In this document: one piece after another, positions 33,309 through 42,748 of the stretch
Layout: each line of letters begins with the position of its first letter
Position numbering within the stretch: position 1 is the stretch's first letter
Assembly (NCBI GenBank): GCA_041688015.1
Contig: JBDNIY010000002.1
Coordinates: forward strand, 103,012 to 167,011
Origin: Parvibaculum sp041688015
GTDB taxonomy: Bacteria; Pseudomonadota; Alphaproteobacteria; Parvibaculales; Parvibaculaceae
Reading direction: 5' to 3'
DNA: 64,000 nt
The notes under the pieces: model-generated
What the model saw: only the letters and a program-made list of their open reading frames with translations
Database searches by the model: none
Told to the model about the DNA's origin: nothing
Position numbers and translations under genes: made by a program

Positions 33309-34694
33309 ATGAGCGATCGCAAAAAGCCGGGCGCAGAGGGTCGTGCGACCATGGCTGAATTTAAGGCGTTTCTCGCCGAACATGGTGAGATCGACTATCT
33401 CGATGCCATCTTTGTCGATATGTGTGGCACGGTGCGCGGCAAGCGTTTTCCGATTGAAGAGGCCGAACGGATTTTCGCCTCCGGTGTCCAGATGCCCAAG
33501 TCGCTCTATTTCTTTGATGTGACGGGCATGAACGAAGACATTCTCGGTATGGGTTTTTCTGACGGCGATCCGGATGCGCAATCTTATCCCATTGCGAATT
33601 CCATTGTGCCGGTGCCATGGGCGTCCATGAAGCAGGCGCAAGTCATGATGACCATGGTCGATGACGATGGTTCGCCGCTGCCGCTTGAGCCGCGTGTGGT
33701 GCTCGCCAATGTGGTGGCAAAACTCGCAGAACTTGGCTTGCATGCCGTGACGGCTTGCGAATTTGAATTTTATGTTTTGGACCGTGAACGTGATCGTCGC
33801 GGTCTGCCCCAATCCCCAATCAACCCCGCAACCGGCGCGCGCGAAACAGCAAACGAAGTTTACGGCATTACCGAACTCGACGGCTTCATGGGTCTCCTGA
33901 AGGAGATCGATGAAGCGGCCGCAGATCAAGGTGTTCCCGCGTCAGGCGCGACGGCGGAATTTGCACCTGGCCAATATGAGATCAACCTGAACCACGAAAG
34001 CGACGTCTTGGACGCTGGCGACCACGCCGTCATGCTCCGTCATCTGATCGGTGCCATTACGCGCAAGCATAATTTTGTTGCGAGCTTCATGGCCAAGCCC
34101 TTTGCTAATCAGACCGGCAACGGATTGCATGTTCACTGCTCCGTTCTCGACGAAAAGGGCAATAATATTTTTGATGACGGCACCGATGAAGGCAGTGATC
34201 GGCTGCGTCATGCCATCGGTGGCTTACAGGCGACCTTGGGCGACGCCATGGCGCTCTTTGCCCCCAACCTCAATTCCTATCGCCGCTTTGGGCCCAACCT
34301 CTTCGTGCCTGTCAATGGTGCCTGGGGCTACAACAACCGCTCGGTGGCGTTCCGTGTTCCCGCAGGCTCACCGAAAGGCCGTCGCATTGAGCATCGCGTC
34401 TCGGGGGCCGACGCCAATCCCTATCTCGTCCTCGCCGCCATTCTGGCAGGCATTCACTATGGCATCGTCAATGAGATAGACCCCGGCGACCCTGCCGAGG
34501 GCAACGCTTGCGATCTGATGGACGATGATATTCCATTCCATCTGCCAGGTGCCTTGAAGCGATTGCGCAATTCAGAAGTCTTGCGGAGTTATCTTGGCGA
34601 ACATTACGTTGAAGTTTATGCGGAAACGAAGATGCACGAATTCGACAAGTTTCAGCGCACCATTTCACCGCTCGAATATGATTGGTACCTGTGA
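33309..34694 (+). CDS. puuA: Gamma-glutamylputrescine synthetase-like glutamine synthetase (PuuA)
   Basis: 461 residues from ATG 33309. The glutamine synthetase fold is clear: beta-grasp start with FVDMCGTVRGKRFPIEEAER, catalytic blocks around EFEFYVLDR and EFAPGQYEINL, NGLHVHCSVLD, and the late EHRVSGADANPYLVLAAILAGI. It lacks the N-terminal signature of housekeeping GlnA and matches the PuuA branch, which joins glutamate to polyamines using ATP. Placed directly after the PuuB-like gene; its TGA overlaps the GH84 start. Confidence 0.87.
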   Translation: MSDRKKPGAEGRATMAEFKAFLAEHGEIDYLDAIFVDMCGTVRGKRFPIEEAERIFASGVQMPKSLYFFDVTGMNEDILGMGFSDGDPDAQSYPIANSIVPVPWASMKQAQVMMTMVDDDGSPLPLEPRVVLANVVAKLAELGLHAVTACEFEFYVLDRERDRRGLPQSPINPATGARETANEVYGITELDGFMGLLKEIDEAAADQGVPASGATAEFAPGQYEINLNHESDVLDAGDHAVMLRHLIGAITRKHNFVASFMAKPFANQTGNGLHVHCSVLDEKGNNIFDDGTDEGSDRLRHAIGGLQATLGDAMALFAPNLNSYRRFGPNLFVPVNGAWGYNNRSVAFRVPAGSPKGRRIEHRVSGADANPYLVLAAILAGIHYGIVNEIDPGDPAEGNACDLMDDDIPFHLPGALKRLRNSEVLRSYLGEHYVEVYAETKMHEFDKFQRTISPLEYDWYL

Positions 34695-35758
34695 GACCCG
34701 AACTCGGCATCATCGAAGGTTTCTACGGGCGTCCTTGGACATGGGCCGAACGTGAGGAAGCGGCTGTCTATTTGGCTGAGCACGGCTATCGTTTTTATCA
34801 CTTCGCGCCCAAGGCCGATCTCTATTTGCGCCGTCGTTGGCAGGAGCTACATCCAGCCGAAGATGCCGCTGGTCTTGCCAGCCTGTCGCGCACATGCCGT
34901 GCCCATGGCATGCGCTTTGGTGTCGGGCTGAGCCCCTATGAAATCTATCGCGACTTCAACGCTGACGTCCGCGACGCGCTGCAGCGCAAGCTGGCTTTTC
35001 TTGACGAGATCGGTATCGACGATCTGGCCATCCTCTTTGATGACATGCATGGCGATGTGCCAGAGCTGGCGAAACGTCAGGTCGAAATCGCCCATTGGGT
35101 CAAAGAGCGCAGTGCGGCTAAGCGGATTTTGGTGTGCCCGAGCTATTATTCCGACGACCCGATGCTCGACCGCATCTTCGGCAAGCGGCCTCATGATTAT
35201 CTCGAAGAGCTTGGCCGTTCGCTCGATCCGGCGATTGAAATTCTCTGGACCGGCGAAGAAGTGTGCGCGCGCGAATTTTCGTCTGCCCATCTCGCGCGTG
35301 TCACCACCCAATTGGGCCGCAAGCCGTTCATCTGGGACAATTACCCCGTGAACGATGGCCCGCGCATGTCGCAGTTCCTACACTTGCGCGCCTTCACAGG
35401 GCGTCACGCCGCGATGGCCGATTACATCTGCGCGCATGGCGTCAATCCAGCCTCGCAACCGGTCTTGAGCCGCATCCCCTCGCTCACCTTGATCGATGCC
35501 TATGCCAAGGGCGAGGCTTACGCTTATGGCGAGGCGCTGGTCGCCGCTGCCATCACCGTCTTAGGGCCAGAGCTTGGCCGCACGCTAATCAATGACGTGT
35601 TGGTGCTAAACGATAGCGGCCTTGATCGCTTGACCCCATCGGCCAGCGCCAAACTGCGTGCCCGCTATGTTGCTTTCGACCATCCTGCCGCCCGCGAGAT
35701 TGTCGCTTGGCTCGACGGGGCTTATCGCATCACGCAAGAAATTATGGATACGCAATAA
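34691..35758 (+). CDS. GH84 (O-GlcNAcase/hyaluronidase-type) beta-N-acetylglucosaminidase domain protein
   Basis: 355 residues from GTG 34691, overlapping the PuuA-like stop (GTGA). It opens with IIEGFYGRPWTWAERE, the family signature, and has the paired catalytic aspartates at about 117-118 in LAILFDDMHGD. ILWTGEEVCAREFS and PFIWDNYPVNDGPRMSQF are further GH84 blocks. The enzyme hydrolyses N-acetylglucosaminides by substrate-assisted catalysis. No signal peptide and no extra domains, so it is a minimal, cytosolic form. Coupling to a polyamine gene is unexpected. Confidence 0.87.
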   Translation: MRPELGIIEGFYGRPWTWAEREEAAVYLAEHGYRFYHFAPKADLYLRRRWQELHPAEDAAGLASLSRTCRAHGMRFGVGLSPYEIYRDFNADVRDALQRKLAFLDEIGIDDLAILFDDMHGDVPELAKRQVEIAHWVKERSAAKRILVCPSYYSDDPMLDRIFGKRPHDYLEELGRSLDPAIEILWTGEEVCAREFSSAHLARVTTQLGRKPFIWDNYPVNDGPRMSQFLHLRAFTGRHAAMADYICAHGVNPASQPVLSRIPSLTLIDAYAKGEAYAYGEALVAAAITVLGPELGRTLINDVLVLNDSGLDRLTPSASAKLRARYVAFDHPAAREIVAWLDGAYRITQEIMDTQ

Positions 35759-35933
35759 CGCCGTTGTGCCTTGATATCTGTCGCCCAGCGCCGCCCCAGC
35801 CGTCACATTGCCAGTATGTTGCAACGCACCTTGCCGTCGGTGTCCGCGAACCTGCGTGACAAGCCTATTTCCCGTGATAGCCTTTCCCCATGGGAACATA
35901 AGGCCATACAGGACATAAGGAAAGACACGGATC

Positions 35934-37037
35934 ATGCATGTAGGACTGAGCATCATCTTTCAGAGCCCGGAGGGGCCAGAGGCAGATCGTCAGGTCTATC
36001 GTGATGAGTTGAAACTCGCCGACCTCGCCGAGCCTTTGGGCTTTCATTCGATATGGGCTGTCGAACATCATTTCACTGACTACACCATGTCACCCGATGT
36101 CACACAGTTTCTCTCCTATATGTCAGGACGTACCAAGACGATTAAACTTGGTTCCATGGTTGTCGTTCTGCCTTGGCATGTGACGCCGATCCGCGTTGCA
36201 GAAGAAGTTACCTTGCTTGACCATCTCTCTGGTGGCCGTTTTATCTTCGGCATCGGGCGTGGACTCGGGCGCATCGAGTTTGAAGGTTTGGGCATCAATC
36301 AGGAAGAAAGCCGCGAACGCTTCGTCGAATATGCCAGCATGATCCTTGAGGGCCTTGAAAAAGGCTATTGCGAAGGCGAGGGTAAATTCCTCAATCAGCC
36401 GCGCCGCAACATTCGACCAGCGCCCTTCAAGACATTCCGTGGGCGAACTTATGCAGCGGCCGTTTCACCTGAATCGTCCCAGATCATGGCCCGCCTCGGC
36501 GTCGGCCTGTTGATTGTGCCGCAGAAGCCTTGGGACATGGTGACGACAGAGCTTGAATCCTATCGCGAGGTTTACCGCGAGGTGAACGGTTCAGAGCCGC
36601 CGCCGCCACTGGTGGCCGGATGGACCATCGTCAATGAGGACGAAGCGCAGGCCAAAGCCGACGCCGAGGAATATATCGGCAATTACTATCAGTCCGTCGT
36701 CGATCACTATGAATTTGCGGGCACGCATTTCCAGAAGATGAAAGGCTATGAGGCCTATGCACCGATGCAGGCCGCTATGCAACAGAAGGGTGCACAAGAG
36801 CAGATGACCAAGGATTTTGTGGACCTCCATCCTTGGGGCACACCCGATCAAGTGGTTGAAAAAATCTCAAACGTCCGGAATATGATCGGCGCGGAAGGTT
36901 TCATCGGCATCTTTTCTTATGGCGGCATGTCGGCGGAGAAGGCCGAGACCAATACACGCCTCTTCGCCGATAAGGTCATGCCACGCCTCAAGGCGCTTGG
37001 CGCACCTGGCAGTATTGTCGGCCTAGCGGCGGACTAG
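35934..37037 (+). CDS. Luciferase-like (LLM class) flavin-dependent monooxygenase
   Basis: 367 residues with the bacterial luciferase TIM-barrel pattern: LADLAEPLGFHSIWAVEHHF, KLGSMVVVLPWHVTPIRVAEE, and DHLSGGRFIFGIGRGLGRIEFEG. Such enzymes use reduced flavin from a partner reductase to oxidise a substrate. No reductase lies next to it. The 175 bp before the start hold no gene and no clear structure. Substrate unknown. Confidence 0.9.
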   Translation: MHVGLSIIFQSPEGPEADRQVYRDELKLADLAEPLGFHSIWAVEHHFTDYTMSPDVTQFLSYMSGRTKTIKLGSMVVVLPWHVTPIRVAEEVTLLDHLSGGRFIFGIGRGLGRIEFEGLGINQEESRERFVEYASMILEGLEKGYCEGEGKFLNQPRRNIRPAPFKTFRGRTYAAAVSPESSQIMARLGVGLLIVPQKPWDMVTTELESYREVYREVNGSEPPPPLVAGWTIVNEDEAQAKADAEEYIGNYYQSVVDHYEFAGTHFQKMKGYEAYAPMQAAMQQKGAQEQMTKDFVDLHPWGTPDQVVEKISNVRNMIGAEGFIGIFSYGGMSAEKAETNTRLFADKVMPRLKALGAPGSIVGLAAD

Positions 37038-37052
37038 ATTAGACTCACATGA

Positions 37053-37131
37053 TGCTGTCACCCCGAGCTTGTCCCGGGGCCCAGTGCCGCACGCTCGGTG
37101 CCCACGGTTTTAGTTTCCGGGACCCATCTAC
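37053..37131. repeat. REP-like palindromic intergenic element
   Basis: Contains ACCCCGAGCTTGTCCCGGGG (stem CCCCG/CGGGG) and, about 40 bp on, TTTCCGGGACCCA. This is the style of dispersed extragenic palindromes common in alphaproteobacteria. It lies between convergent genes, a normal location. Confidence 0.55.
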
Positions 37132-37155
37132 GTTACAGTTTGGAACGGAAAGGCC

Positions 37156-39204
37156 TCACACGGGCAGCGTGAACGTCACCTTCGTGCCGACGCCTTCAGT
37201 GCTTTCGATCTTCAGCGTACCGCCATGCATTTCCACTAGCGAGCGCGACAGCGCAAGGCCAAGTCCCGTGCCTTTGTGCTTTTTGGAATGCTGGCTTTCC
37301 ACCTGTTCAAAAGGGCGGCCGATTTTTGGCAGCGCGTGAGCAGGGATGCCGATGCCCGTATCGGTCACCGAGATCGTCACGTCACTGGCGTTGGCCGCGC
37401 TCTCCAGACGAATGTCGCCGCCTGCGGGCGTGAATTTGATGGCGTTGGACAGAAGGTTCAGTAACACCTGCTTGATCGCCCGCTTGTCGGCCTCGATCTG
37501 GGGCAGGGCGCCTGCCCGGTTCAGCACTTTGACGGAGGCGATTTCCGCTCGGCCCGAGACAAGCCGCAGGCTTTCGTCGATCACCTTGGCAAGGTCGGTT
37601 GGCTGCTTTTCCAGCGTCATGCGCCCGGCTTCGATCTTGGACATGTCGAGAATATCGTTGATCAATTCCAAAAGATGCTGACCGCTTGAATGAATGTCAT
37701 GGGCATATTCAGTATATTTAGGTGAGCCGAGCGGGCCAAACATCGAGCCTTCCATAATTTCCGAAAAGCCGATGATGGCGTTCAGGGGCGTGCGCAATTC
37801 ATGGCTCATATTGGCCAAAAATTCCGACTTCGAGCGGTTGGCGCTTTCGGCGCGAGTTTTTTCCGAGGCATATTTTTCGGCCAGATCCACCAGCTGGCGC
37901 GCCTGATGCTGCAGCTTGAGGCGTGAGGCTTCGAGGTCGCGCACGGTTTTTTCCAGCGCCGACTTGTTGGTGGTGAGCGCCGATTCCTGCACCTTGATGG
38001 CCGTGATGTCGGTGCCGACATTGACGTGGCCGCCTGCCTGCGTCGGGCGTTCGCTGATCTGGAGCCAGCGCCCGCCGGGCAAGCGAATTTCCCACACGCT
38101 TTCTTCCAGCCCGCCCGCGCGCGGCCAGTCCGAGCCGATGCCCGCCGCAATCATCACATCTTCCAGCGTCGTACCTTCGACGACGGTGTTGTCGGGCAAT
38201 TGCAAAAATTCAAGGAACTTGTTGTTGGCTGTCACCAGTCGGTTGTCATTGTCCCATAGAGCAAAGGCTTCGCCGATGCTTTCAATGGCGTCGCGCAACC
38301 GATCATTGGCGTCATGCTCGCGCGCTTCGGCGAGCTTCTGTTCGGTGATGTCGATGGTGATGCCGACAAGGCGTTCGCCCGCAATGCGCCCGCCACCCCA
38401 AACCTGACCTTTGGCCCGCACCCACACCCAGCTGCCATCAGCGTGGCGCAGCCGAAAGGCCGTGTCATAAGAGCGTGACGTGCGCGATGCCGCGCCGATA
38501 ATATCGTCGATGGCATTGGCATCGTCAGGATGCGCTAGTTGTTTGATCTCGCTGGGGCTGAGGCGCTTGGAAGGTTGGCGCAGGCCCAGCATGTCAAACA
38601 TGGCCGACGACCAATAAACCCGGTTGGCCGTCAGGTCCCAATCCCAAATGCCGCAGCGCGCGCCCGCAAACGCCATGTCAAAGCGAAGCTGGTTTTCAAC
38701 CAGCGCGGCTTCGGCGCGCGCATTGCGTTCGCGCAGCCGTACCAGCATGACCGCCAGCAGCACATAGCCAGCCGACAGCAAGGCCGCAAAACCAAGCGCG
38801 CGCGAAATGCCATCCTGCATGTAAAGAGCGATGGTGATGCCCGCCAACGCAATGCCGGCCAGAATGAGCGTGATGCGAGCAATCGAGTTGGCCGAAACAA
38901 GCGGGCGCTTGCGCTCGAAATCGCGCTGCTTCCATGCAATCGGCTCGCCGCGCACACGCGCTTCAGGAATACTCATTTGCACCATTGGAGGCGGCCCAGT
39001 CTCGGGCGTGCCTTCTTCACCTTGTTTCGCTGAATCGACCAGTGGATCGACCAGTGCCGGATTGGCCCGTCTGAACGGCCGCTCATGGGTCGCCCCACCC
39101 GAATCACCGAATGAAATTCGATGATTAGGTTTGGTTTTCCCTTTGTCTAGCGTGCTCTGGCTCATCGCATCGCCGTCGCGGTCGCTTTTTGGAATTCGAT
39201 GCAT
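37156..39204 (-). CDS. PAS-domain membrane histidine kinase, PleC-like
   Basis: About 682 residues if the ATG at 39204 is used; TTG 39228 and ATG 39165 are alternatives. The first 105 residues are polar, then two adjacent membrane helices (about 110-155), a coiled coil, two PAS domains (about 185-300 with CGIWDWDLTANRVYWS, then about 310-420), HisKA with His468 in NMSHELRTPLNAIIGFSE, and HATPase_c (NLLSNAIKF, DTGIGIPA, GTGLGLALS). No partner regulator adjacent. Domain plan fits PleC/DivJ-type cell-cycle or surface-sensing kinases; exact identity is not proven. Confidence 0.9.
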   Translation of the reverse strand: MHRIPKSDRDGDAMSQSTLDKGKTKPNHRISFGDSGGATHERPFRRANPALVDPLVDSAKQGEEGTPETGPPPMVQMSIPEARVRGEPIAWKQRDFERKRPLVSANSIARITLILAGIALAGITIALYMQDGISRALGFAALLSAGYVLLAVMLVRLRERNARAEAALVENQLRFDMAFAGARCGIWDWDLTANRVYWSSAMFDMLGLRQPSKRLSPSEIKQLAHPDDANAIDDIIGAASRTSRSYDTAFRLRHADGSWVWVRAKGQVWGGGRIAGERLVGITIDITEQKLAEAREHDANDRLRDAIESIGEAFALWDNDNRLVTANNKFLEFLQLPDNTVVEGTTLEDVMIAAGIGSDWPRAGGLEESVWEIRLPGGRWLQISERPTQAGGHVNVGTDITAIKVQESALTTNKSALEKTVRDLEASRLKLQHQARQLVDLAEKYASEKTRAESANRSKSEFLANMSHELRTPLNAIIGFSEIMEGSMFGPLGSPKYTEYAHDIHSSGQHLLELINDILDMSKIEAGRMTLEKQPTDLAKVIDESLRLVSGRAEIASVKVLNRAGALPQIEADKRAIKQVLLNLLSNAIKFTPAGGDIRLESAANASDVTISVTDTGIGIPAHALPKIGRPFEQVESQHSKKHKGTGLGLALSRSLVEMHGGTLKIESTEGVGTKVTFTLPV

Positions 39205-39287
39205 TTCAGACTCACCCACCGTCCGCAAAACCCGGTTCAGCGTCCCGAGCCGTTTATCTCACTTGAGATCGGTGCCCATCACCGACT

Positions 39288-41939
39288 TCAAGCGAGCGTT
39301 TTGGTGGCAATCTCGAATACATCTCGAGAAATGCCTTCAGCGCTGGCGATCCGCGTCAGATGACGCGACATCAGCTTGCGCCGCTTCACTTCAAATTGCC
39401 GCCAACTCTTGAATGCGCCCAGGAGTCTCGCGGCCACCTGCGGGTTCAGTGAATCAAGTTCCAACACCTTGTCCGCCACCAGAGCATACCCTGCTCCGTC
39501 GCTTGCATGGAAGCGTAGCTGATTGGCTGTGGCAAAACTTGTGATCAGGGCGCGCACTTTGTTGGGGTTTCGTATGGTAAACGCGGGGTGCTGCAACAAG
39601 GTATAGACGTTGTCGAGTGTATCAGGCAGGGACGACATGGCCTGAATGGCAAGCCACTTGTCCATCACCAGATGATCGCTTTTCCATTGGTCATAGAAGG
39701 CGGCCAACGCGGCCACACGTTCTGGGCAATCGATATTGGCCAACACGCCGAGCGCCGCGATCTGATCGGTCATATTGTCGGCATTGGAAAAATGTGTCGT
39801 CGTCAACTCAATGCCAGAGCTATCAGGCAGCAGCGCCAGATAGCTAAGACAAATATTACGCAAACTCCGCCGTCCCGCATGTGACGCATCAGGACTATAA
39901 GGCCCTTCGATGCGGCAGCGCTCATAGGCCAACCGCAGTTCTTTTTCGCAGGCCACCGCTAGCGTCACGCGCAAGTGTTCCCGCGCGACATGAATGGCAT
40001 CAACATCGACATTCTTGTGGATGATCTGGGCGATGGTCTGCTCGCCTGGCAACTGGATCATCTGCGCCACGAAATCTGGCTCATGGCGCTTGGAACGCAG
40101 CATTTCGCGCATCATCTCGGCAAAGGCTTCGCCTTTGCGCAGGCGCGTGCCTGCCTGCACCGCTTCGGCCATCGAAATCATCAGGCCCGTGGCATAGCGT
40201 TGCGCCGCCTCCCAACGATTGAACGGATCGCTGTCATGGCGCATCAAAAACACCCAGTCGCGTTCCTTCATATTGGAACTCAGCGTCACGGGTGCGGTGA
40301 ACCCGCGCAGCAACGACGGTACAGGCCGCGTGCTCACATTATGAAAGCGGAATGTCTGATCGCGTTCGGTCAGGTTCAAAACGCGCGTCTTGCCCTTGGG
40401 CTTGTCGTCGCCATCAAGCTGTAGCGCCATGTCCTTGCCGTCCGGGCCGATCAGGCCGACCGCAATCGGAATGTGATAGGGCTCTTTGTGCTTCTGACCA
40501 GGCGTTGGCGCGCAGATCTGGCTGATCTTGAGCGTATAGGTTTCACGCGCTGCGTCGTAGCGTCCCGACGTCAGCACTTCCGGCGTACCTGATTGCGCAT
40601 ACCAGCGCCGGAACTGCGTCAGATCAAGCTTTGCCCCATCGGCAATGGCGTCGAGGAAATTTTCCACTGTCGCTGCTTCGCCGTCATGGCGTTCAAAATA
40701 GAGGTCCATGCCTTTGCGAAAGCGGGCAGGCCCCGCCAATGTATGGATCATGCGCACCAGCTCAGCGCCTTTTTCATAGACGGTGGCGGTATAAAAATTA
40801 TTGATCTCAATATAGTGGTCCGGCCGCACAGGATGCGCCAGCGGTCCTTGATCTTCCGGAAATTGATGACTGCGCAACAGCCGCACATCTGAAATACGCT
40901 TGACCGGGCGCGAGCGCATATCGCTGCTGAATTCCTGATCGCGGAAAACCGTCAGACCTTCTTTCAGGCAAAGCTGAAACCAGTCCCGGCAGGTGACCCG
41001 GTTACCGGTCCAGTTGTGAAAATATTCATGCGCAATGATGGCTTCAATCGAAGCATAGTCAGCATCCGTCGCGGTGTCGGGGCGGGCCAGAATATATTTG
41101 TCGTTAAAGACATTGAGACCTTTGTTTTCCATCGCCCCCATATTGAAGGCGCTAACGGCCACGATCATGAATATGTCGAGATCATATTCGCGTCCAAACA
41201 CCTCCTCGTCCCAGCGCATCGCCCGCTTCAGCGCGTCCACTGCATAGGCGCAACGGTCTTCATTGCCGCGCTCAACGAAAATGCGCAAGGCGACCTTGCG
41301 GCCCGACATGGTGGTGAATGTGCCTTCGACATGGGCCAGATTGCCCGCTACCAGCGCAAAGAGATAGGCAGGCTTGGGGTAGGGGTCATGCCACTCCGCA
41401 AAATGCTTGCCGCCGGGCAGCTTGCCGCTCGCTTTGAGGTTGCCATTGGACAGCAAAACCGAGGCATCCTTTTCACGGGCCACAATGCGCGTCGTGAAAA
41501 CAGCCATCACATCTGGCCGGTCGAGATAATAGGTAATGCGGCGAAAGCCCTCCGCCTCGCATTGCGTGCAATAGATATCGCTTGAGAGATAGAGCCCCAG
41601 CAAATGGGTGTTGGCTTCCGGCCCGCATGTCGCCAGCGTTTCGAGCGTGAAACTGTCGTCCGGCGTTTCCGGCACGGTCAGTGTGTTCTCATCGGTTTGA
41701 TAGGCGTTGGGGCTCAGCTTTTCGCCATTGAGCTTGACCTCATGCAGCGTCAGCTTTTGTCCATCCAACACTAGTGCTGAAGCGCCGTCTGCGACGGCGG
41801 GGTTCCGCCGCATCTTCAGTGTGGCGCGCACCCGCGTCGCCGCCGGGTCAAGCTCAATATCGAGATGAACCTCGTCGATCAAAAAAGCGGGCGGTGTGTA
41901 ATCTTCAAGGAGAATAGGGCGGGGGTCTTCAGCTCTCAT
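39288..41939 (-). CDS. pepN: Aminopeptidase N (M1 zinc peptidase)
   Basis: 883 residues, the normal size of bacterial PepN. Exopeptidase motif GAMENKGLNVFN and zinc site H304-E305-YF-H308 with Glu327 in CLKEGLTVFRDQEF. C-terminal DUF3458-type Ig-like and helical domains follow. It removes N-terminal residues from peptides in the cytoplasm. It starts 160 bp after the neighbouring hypothetical gene on the same strand and ends about 84 bp before the kinase gene. Confidence 0.97.
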   Translation of the reverse strand: MRAEDPRPILLEDYTPPAFLIDEVHLDIELDPAATRVRATLKMRRNPAVADGASALVLDGQKLTLHEVKLNGEKLSPNAYQTDENTLTVPETPDDSFTLETLATCGPEANTHLLGLYLSSDIYCTQCEAEGFRRITYYLDRPDVMAVFTTRIVAREKDASVLLSNGNLKASGKLPGGKHFAEWHDPYPKPAYLFALVAGNLAHVEGTFTTMSGRKVALRIFVERGNEDRCAYAVDALKRAMRWDEEVFGREYDLDIFMIVAVSAFNMGAMENKGLNVFNDKYILARPDTATDADYASIEAIIAHEYFHNWTGNRVTCRDWFQLCLKEGLTVFRDQEFSSDMRSRPVKRISDVRLLRSHQFPEDQGPLAHPVRPDHYIEINNFYTATVYEKGAELVRMIHTLAGPARFRKGMDLYFERHDGEAATVENFLDAIADGAKLDLTQFRRWYAQSGTPEVLTSGRYDAARETYTLKISQICAPTPGQKHKEPYHIPIAVGLIGPDGKDMALQLDGDDKPKGKTRVLNLTERDQTFRFHNVSTRPVPSLLRGFTAPVTLSSNMKERDWVFLMRHDSDPFNRWEAAQRYATGLMISMAEAVQAGTRLRKGEAFAEMMREMLRSKRHEPDFVAQMIQLPGEQTIAQIIHKNVDVDAIHVAREHLRVTLAVACEKELRLAYERCRIEGPYSPDASHAGRRSLRNICLSYLALLPDSSGIELTTTHFSNADNMTDQIAALGVLANIDCPERVAALAAFYDQWKSDHLVMDKWLAIQAMSSLPDTLDNVYTLLQHPAFTIRNPNKVRALITSFATANQLRFHASDGAGYALVADKVLELDSLNPQVAARLLGAFKSWRQFEVKRRKLMSRHLTRIASAEGISRDVFEIATKTLA

Positions 41940-42100
41940 GGGACAGCGGCCTCAAGTGCGACGGTCCGTGGAGAGAGGGGGGCGGAGCGCGTCTAATTGA
42001 ATATCTATGCTCGCTAGATATGCCCATTTTAAGGCGGCGGCAAATTAGGCCCCTTGGTCGCGATGCCGCATATCAGGGAGAATGATCGGGGAGTTGGTGC

Positions 42101-42640
42101 TTAAACCGGGTCGATGATGGTGGTCTGATCCAGCACCGCTTCGGCTTCTTGTGCAAGTTGCATCAACTCGTCAGGTAGGTTTTCTGGGTTTGAGCCTGCG
42201 TAAGTCACCAGCCGCCGCAGCAGCCCCATGAATTTCGGGCCTGACGCCATGATGCGCGCCTGCAACTCCACGCGTTCGGGTGCAAAGTCATATTCCGTGC
42301 CCGGCACGCGCCAGCCGCCGCCTTCTTGTGTGCCCGTCATGATGACAGGAAATGTGCCCGGATAGGGGTGGCTGGAGCATTCCTCAGCCGAGCGCCATTT
42401 ATTGGGCACGCGCACGACATGCCATTCTTCCATCGCCGGATCGACGTCGCTCAGCGTCGTGCTCTCTTCGGTCTGCAGTTCGGTCGCTACAAAATCGCGC
42501 CCCAGCCCCACGTCATAAAAGACGCGCAATGGCTCCGGCACGTCCTTCACCCATTGCGGGACGACGCGCTCGATGACCGCCCAGGTGCCAACAGGACGCA
42601 CATAGACGCGTTGATTTTTGTGAAAAAGTGCCTTGGCCAT
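42101..42640 (-). CDS. Conserved hypothetical protein, 179 residues
   Basis: Soluble protein starting MAKALFHKNQRVYVRPVGTW, with an SH3-like beta-rich N-terminal region (RVYVRPVGTWAVIERVVPQW), a central EWHVVRVPNKW stretch, and a C-terminal helix ending EAEAVLDQTTIIDPV. I do not know a characterised homologue; it looks like the uncharacterised, single-copy protein type found across alphaproteobacteria. Not membrane-bound. Confidence 0.8.
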   Translation of the reverse strand: MAKALFHKNQRVYVRPVGTWAVIERVVPQWVKDVPEPLRVFYDVGLGRDFVATELQTEESTTLSDVDPAMEEWHVVRVPNKWRSAEECSSHPYPGTFPVIMTGTQEGGGWRVPGTEYDFAPERVELQARIMASGPKFMGLLRRLVTYAGSNPENLPDELMQLAQEAEAVLDQTTIIDPV

Positions 42641-42748
42641 GCGTCGAAAACCGCCATGAAGTGAGGACTGAACGTCCAGTATGCCCGGCGGCAGTTAGCG
42701 CGAGATTAAACGGAAGCCTTTACTCAGACACATTCTGGCAACCCTTCG

